In this document: positions 60,810 to 64,000 of the stretch, in pieces | Layout of the letters: each line of letters begins with the position of its first letter | Position numbering within the stretch: position 1 is the first letter of the stretch | Assembly (NCBI GenBank): GCA_946222995.1 | Contig: CAMIOS010000007.1 | Location: 29,360-93,359 of the forward strand | Origin: an uncultured Enhydrobacter sp. | Lineage (GTDB): Bacteria; Pseudomonadota; Gammaproteobacteria; Pseudomonadales; Moraxellaceae | Direction: 5' to 3' | DNA: 64,000 nucleotides | Program-made: the position numbers and the translations under genes | The notes under the pieces: model-generated | What the model was told of the DNA's origin: nothing | The model's database searches: none | The model's input: the letters and a program-made list of their open reading frames with translations, nothing else

Positions 60810-63800
60810 TTCGCACCTCACGCAGGTGCGTGGATTGAAACTCATTGCGATTTGGTGCAGGCACGGCGAATGGATTCGCACCTCACGCAGGTGCGTGGAT
60901 TGAAACCGATAAACAAAAAATAGTGTTATGTACTTACCATTCGCACCTCACGCAGGTGCGTGGATTGAAACTATGGTGGCGTTGAACAAGAAAGGCTTAA
61001 TGCTTTTCGCACCTCACGCAGGTGCGTGGATTGAAACAAATACAAGGCTTGCGATATTGTGTCCTGTGCTTTCGCACCTCACGCAGGTGCGTGGATTGAA
61101 ACTGTTAAGCATCTAGCGTTGGTAATGACTGCTTTTCGCACCTCACGCAGGTGCGTGGATTGAAACATGGGTGGCTAAAAGACTGGTTGACGTGCCAGTT
61201 CGCACCTCACGCAGGTGCGTGGATTGAAACTAAACCGCTTGCATTAACTTGTAAGCGGTTTTTTTTCGCACCTCACGCAGGTGCGTGGATTGAAACGGAC
61301 GCTTTAGCGATAGCGAACTATTAAGCAACGTTCGCACCTCACGCAGGTGCGTGGATTGAAACACGGCTCAAATAAGCCGTTGCTAGTAAGATTGCTCTTC
61401 GCACCTCACGCAGGTGCGTGGATTGAAACCTAAAAATTATTCCAACATGGGGCGTAAAAAATTTCGCACCTCACGCAGGTGCGTGGATTGAAACAACAAT
61501 GGATTTTAATGTTTGTATAGCTGCTCATTTCGCACCTCACGCAGGTGCGTGGATTGAAACTGTCGGATTATCTAAACTAATATCACTCTCTATTCGCACC
61601 TCACGCAGGTGCGTGGATTGAAACACCAGTACAGACAATGCGAAAGCCTTATCACTTTTCGCACCTCACGCAGGTGCGTGGATTGAAACACTTTGGATGC
61701 TGGTAAAGACAAAGACGGTCAATTCGCACCTCACGCAGGTGCGTGGATTGAAACATGGCGGATGCAATGTGTGGTTATGCGGTGGGGCTTCGCACCTCAC
61801 GCAGGTGCGTGGATTGAAACAATTGTTGGTAGCTTTGCAGGTGAGCAGTCAAAATTCGCACCTCACGCAGGTGCGTGGATTGAAACTGTACTGCTCGCAT
61901 AAGCATTAACGCCTAGATTTTCGCACCTCACGCAGGTGCGTGGATTGAAACATAGATGGCTCACAAGGTGCGTGTGGTGCAATTATTCGCACCTCACGCA
62001 GGTGCGTGGATTGAAACATGTTAAAACGCAAAAATTCAACATCACAGGCGATTCGCACCTCACGCAGGTGCGTGGATTGAAACATTACTTTTCTCCATAA
62101 AAAACCGCCTTATTTGTTCGCACCTCACGCAGGTGCGTGGATTGAAACTGCAAACTCAGGCGTGATAATTGGATTTTTGCTTCGCACCTCACGCAGGTGC
62201 GTGGATTGAAACAGCAATCTGACCATTTTGTTGTTTGCGCGCAGTTCGCACCTCACGCAGGTGCGTGGATTGAAACCTATTTTAAACGACCTTGCCCAAT
62301 GGATTGAAACTTCGCACCTCACGCAGGTGCGTGGATTGAAACCAAGAGCCGCGCACTCAGTTTGATTTTGATATTGCTTCGCACCTCACGCAGGTGCGTG
62401 GATTGAAACTTAAGATTATTAGAACTGCATTTTGATGCAAGTTCGCACCTCACGCAGGTGCGTGGATTGAAACTAATTGCTCACGACCAATTTGCATAGC
62501 GGTGTCTTCGCACCTCACGCAGGTGCGTGGATTGAAACACGCTCCCGCGCTTGGGGACGATGACAATGCAGTTCGCACCTCACGCAGGTGCGTGGATTGA
62601 AACCCTTGTCCTAGAGAATTATTGACGCGCTTTGATGTTCGCACCTCACGCAGGTGCGTGGATTGAAACATACAATGCGCAATACCATAAATACGAATGA
62701 AATTCGCACCTCACGCAGGTGCGTGGATTGAAACTTTAAAAATATTGCCCCTAAAGTTGGCGTTACTTTCGCACCTCACGCAGGTGCGTGGATTGAAACA
62801 TCAAGCCGTTGCTCACCGTAAAATAGCACAAATTCGCACCTCACGCAGGTGCGTGGATTGAAACATTTTTCACAACCTTTTGATAAGTAACTTATCTTTT
62901 CGCACCTCACGCAGGTGCGTGGATTGAAACTTTAAAATTATATGCTTTTAACTTCCTAAATCTTTCGCACCTCACGCAGGTGCGTGGATTGAAACATGGC
63001 GACAAATATTGCTATGACAAGGTGTTTTTTCGCACCTCACGCAGGTGCGTGGATTGAAACATTGCTTGGTTTAAAGGTCATACGAAGTCCTCTTCGCACC
63101 TCACGCAGGTGCGTGGATTGAAACGCGCGTTTGACCGTCTAAACGGTGCAGGTGCAGGTTTCGCACCTCACGCAGGTGCGTGGATTGAAACTGCTTGTGA
63201 TCTTTCTCCATTTATCCATTTTGCTTCGCACCTCACGCAGGTGCGTGGATTGAAACGCTGGCATAGATGCGTCGCCCCATGTATTGCTCTTCGCACCTCA
63301 CGCAGGTGCGTGGATTGAAACCGCAGAAGCAAGTAAGCCATTCCCTGCCAACTTTTCGCACCTCACGCAGGTGCGTGGATTGAAACGTCGTGTAACAAAA
63401 CGCTTTAGCGATGATAAAATCTTCGCACCTCACGCAGGTGCGTGGATTGAAACCAAATGGGATGCGTTGTGTAGTCGGCGAAATCTGTTCGCACCTCACG
63501 CAGGTGCGTGGATTGAAACTTCGATATCGGACCATTGAAGAGCGAGTAATTCTTCGCACCTCACGCAGGTGCGTGGATTGAAACCGCGCGAGTCTTAACA
63601 AGCACTAATTTATTGTCAATTCGCACCTCACGCAGGTGCGTGGATTGAAACCATTGCGTGGCACATTTCAATTAGCCTTTGACGTTCGCACCTCACGCAG
63701 GTGCGTGGATTGAAACTAAGCTTGCCAGCTGACAAACCCATCTCACACCCCTTCGCACCTCACGCAGGTGCGTGGATTGAAACATTAAACTTAGTTAACG

Positions 63801-64000
63801 CTTCGTCAGCGGTGTCTTCGCACCTCACGCAGGTGCGTGGATTGAAACGACCGCATCGATGCGACTATCAGTGTTGGCAGTTCGCACCTCACGCAGGTGC
63901 GTGGATTGAAACCCTTGTCCTAGAGAATTATTGACGCGCTTTGATGTTCGCACCTCACGCAGGTGCGTGGATTGAAACTGTTTTTGATTAAGTACATCGG
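60810..64000 (+). CRISPR. Type I-C CRISPR array, 49 repeats in window, continues beyond the edge
   Basis: Forty-nine 32-base repeats begin TTCGCACCTCACGC and end GGTGCGTGGATTGAAAC. They start at 60810, 60875, 60940, 61006, 61071 and so on to 63947, and I saw no sequence variant among them. The 48 complete spacers are 32-35 bases; the 49th is cut by the window end. Each repeat contains the palindrome GCACCT/AGGTGC. The ATTGAAAC 3' end gives the usual 5' handle and sets transcription left to right from the leader. Spacers 28 (62604-62637) and 48 (63913-63946) are identical. Uniform repeats and many different spacers suggest an array that is or was recently active. Confidence 0.99.

Noticed and set aside
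60586..60903. A 105-codon frame running from the leader into the first repeats
   Set aside because: It overlaps the leader and array, has no family likeness and no codon pattern like the cas genes.
61952..61985. Spacer 18 contains AGGTGCGTG, as in the repeat
   Set aside because: Only nine bases match and the flanks differ; chance is adequate explanation, unlike the ten-base terminal match in spacer 23.
60928..63934. Open frames across the array encoding repeated FAPHAGAWIET or SHLTQVRGLK peptides
   Set aside because: These are translations of the CRISPR repeat in different frames; such proteins are common annotation artefacts.
1..64000. tRNA, rRNA, prophage or insertion sequence genes
   Set aside because: None could be recognised; gaps between genes are short and no transposase, integrase or structural phage protein was seen.

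Overview
The window looks like a chromosomal segment of an aerobic, AT-rich gammaproteobacterium, most likely Moraxellaceae (Moraxella-like; inference). The grounds are the piuC/fiu and tonB-exbB-exbD iron loci, a MesX/MesD/flavin-reductase methionine unit of the kind known from Acinetobacter, many lipid and branched-chain amino acid catabolic genes, and the overall codon style. No rRNA, tRNA or insertion sequence was recognised.

Layout. 1-3035: an efflux or secretion unit on the minus strand (TolC-type outer membrane protein, HlyD-type adaptor, start of an ABC permease). 3295-9222: iron uptake (piuC, fiu-like receptor, exbD, exbB, tonB) with two Fur boxes. 9277-11840: mesX-mesD-flavin reductase, with a MetR-type operator upstream. 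12164-17051: a periplasmic flavin amine oxidase between two c-type cytochromes, then a degenerate metallo-beta-lactamase-fold protein. 17227-21439: a Ter stress cluster (DUF475/TerC-like, AIM24-like, three TerD). 21601-25226: a beta-helix protein and two alpha/beta hydrolases. 25239-30149: a chaperone-usher fimbrial operon whose chaperone is very short. 30503-34746: two convergent surface nucleotidase lipoproteins, each with a PhoB-box candidate. 35009-40112: POT transporter, oleate hydratase, phytase-like esterase lipoprotein. 40307-50452: acyl-CoA and valine/isoleucine catabolism, where mmsA carries an in-frame UGA at a position where the family usually has Trp. 50502-50621: a truncated acetyltransferase remnant at the edge of the CRISPR island.

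50787-64000 is a type I-C CRISPR-Cas locus: cas3, a small extra Cas2/SinR-like protein, cas5c, cas8c (with an internal cas11c start), cas7c, a RelE/HigB-like toxin and XRE antitoxin, cas4, cas1, cas2, leader, then an array of 49 repeats that runs off the end of the window. The most unusual part is 57634-58540. After cas7 there is an intrinsic terminator, then a fresh promoter with an operator-like inverted repeat, then toxin and antitoxin genes separated by a solitary near-perfect CRISPR repeat (30 of 32 bases). A spacer-length 33 bases lies between that repeat and the antitoxin start codon. The adaptation genes cas4-cas1-cas2 follow directly.

This layout suggests (inference) that the toxin-antitoxin promoter controls the adaptation module. 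It also suggests that Cas5c, which cuts CRISPR repeats in RNA, could cut the toxin-antitoxin-cas4-1-2 transcript between toxin and antitoxin. Toxin/antitoxin balance and adaptation gene expression would then depend on the Cas5c/Cascade level.
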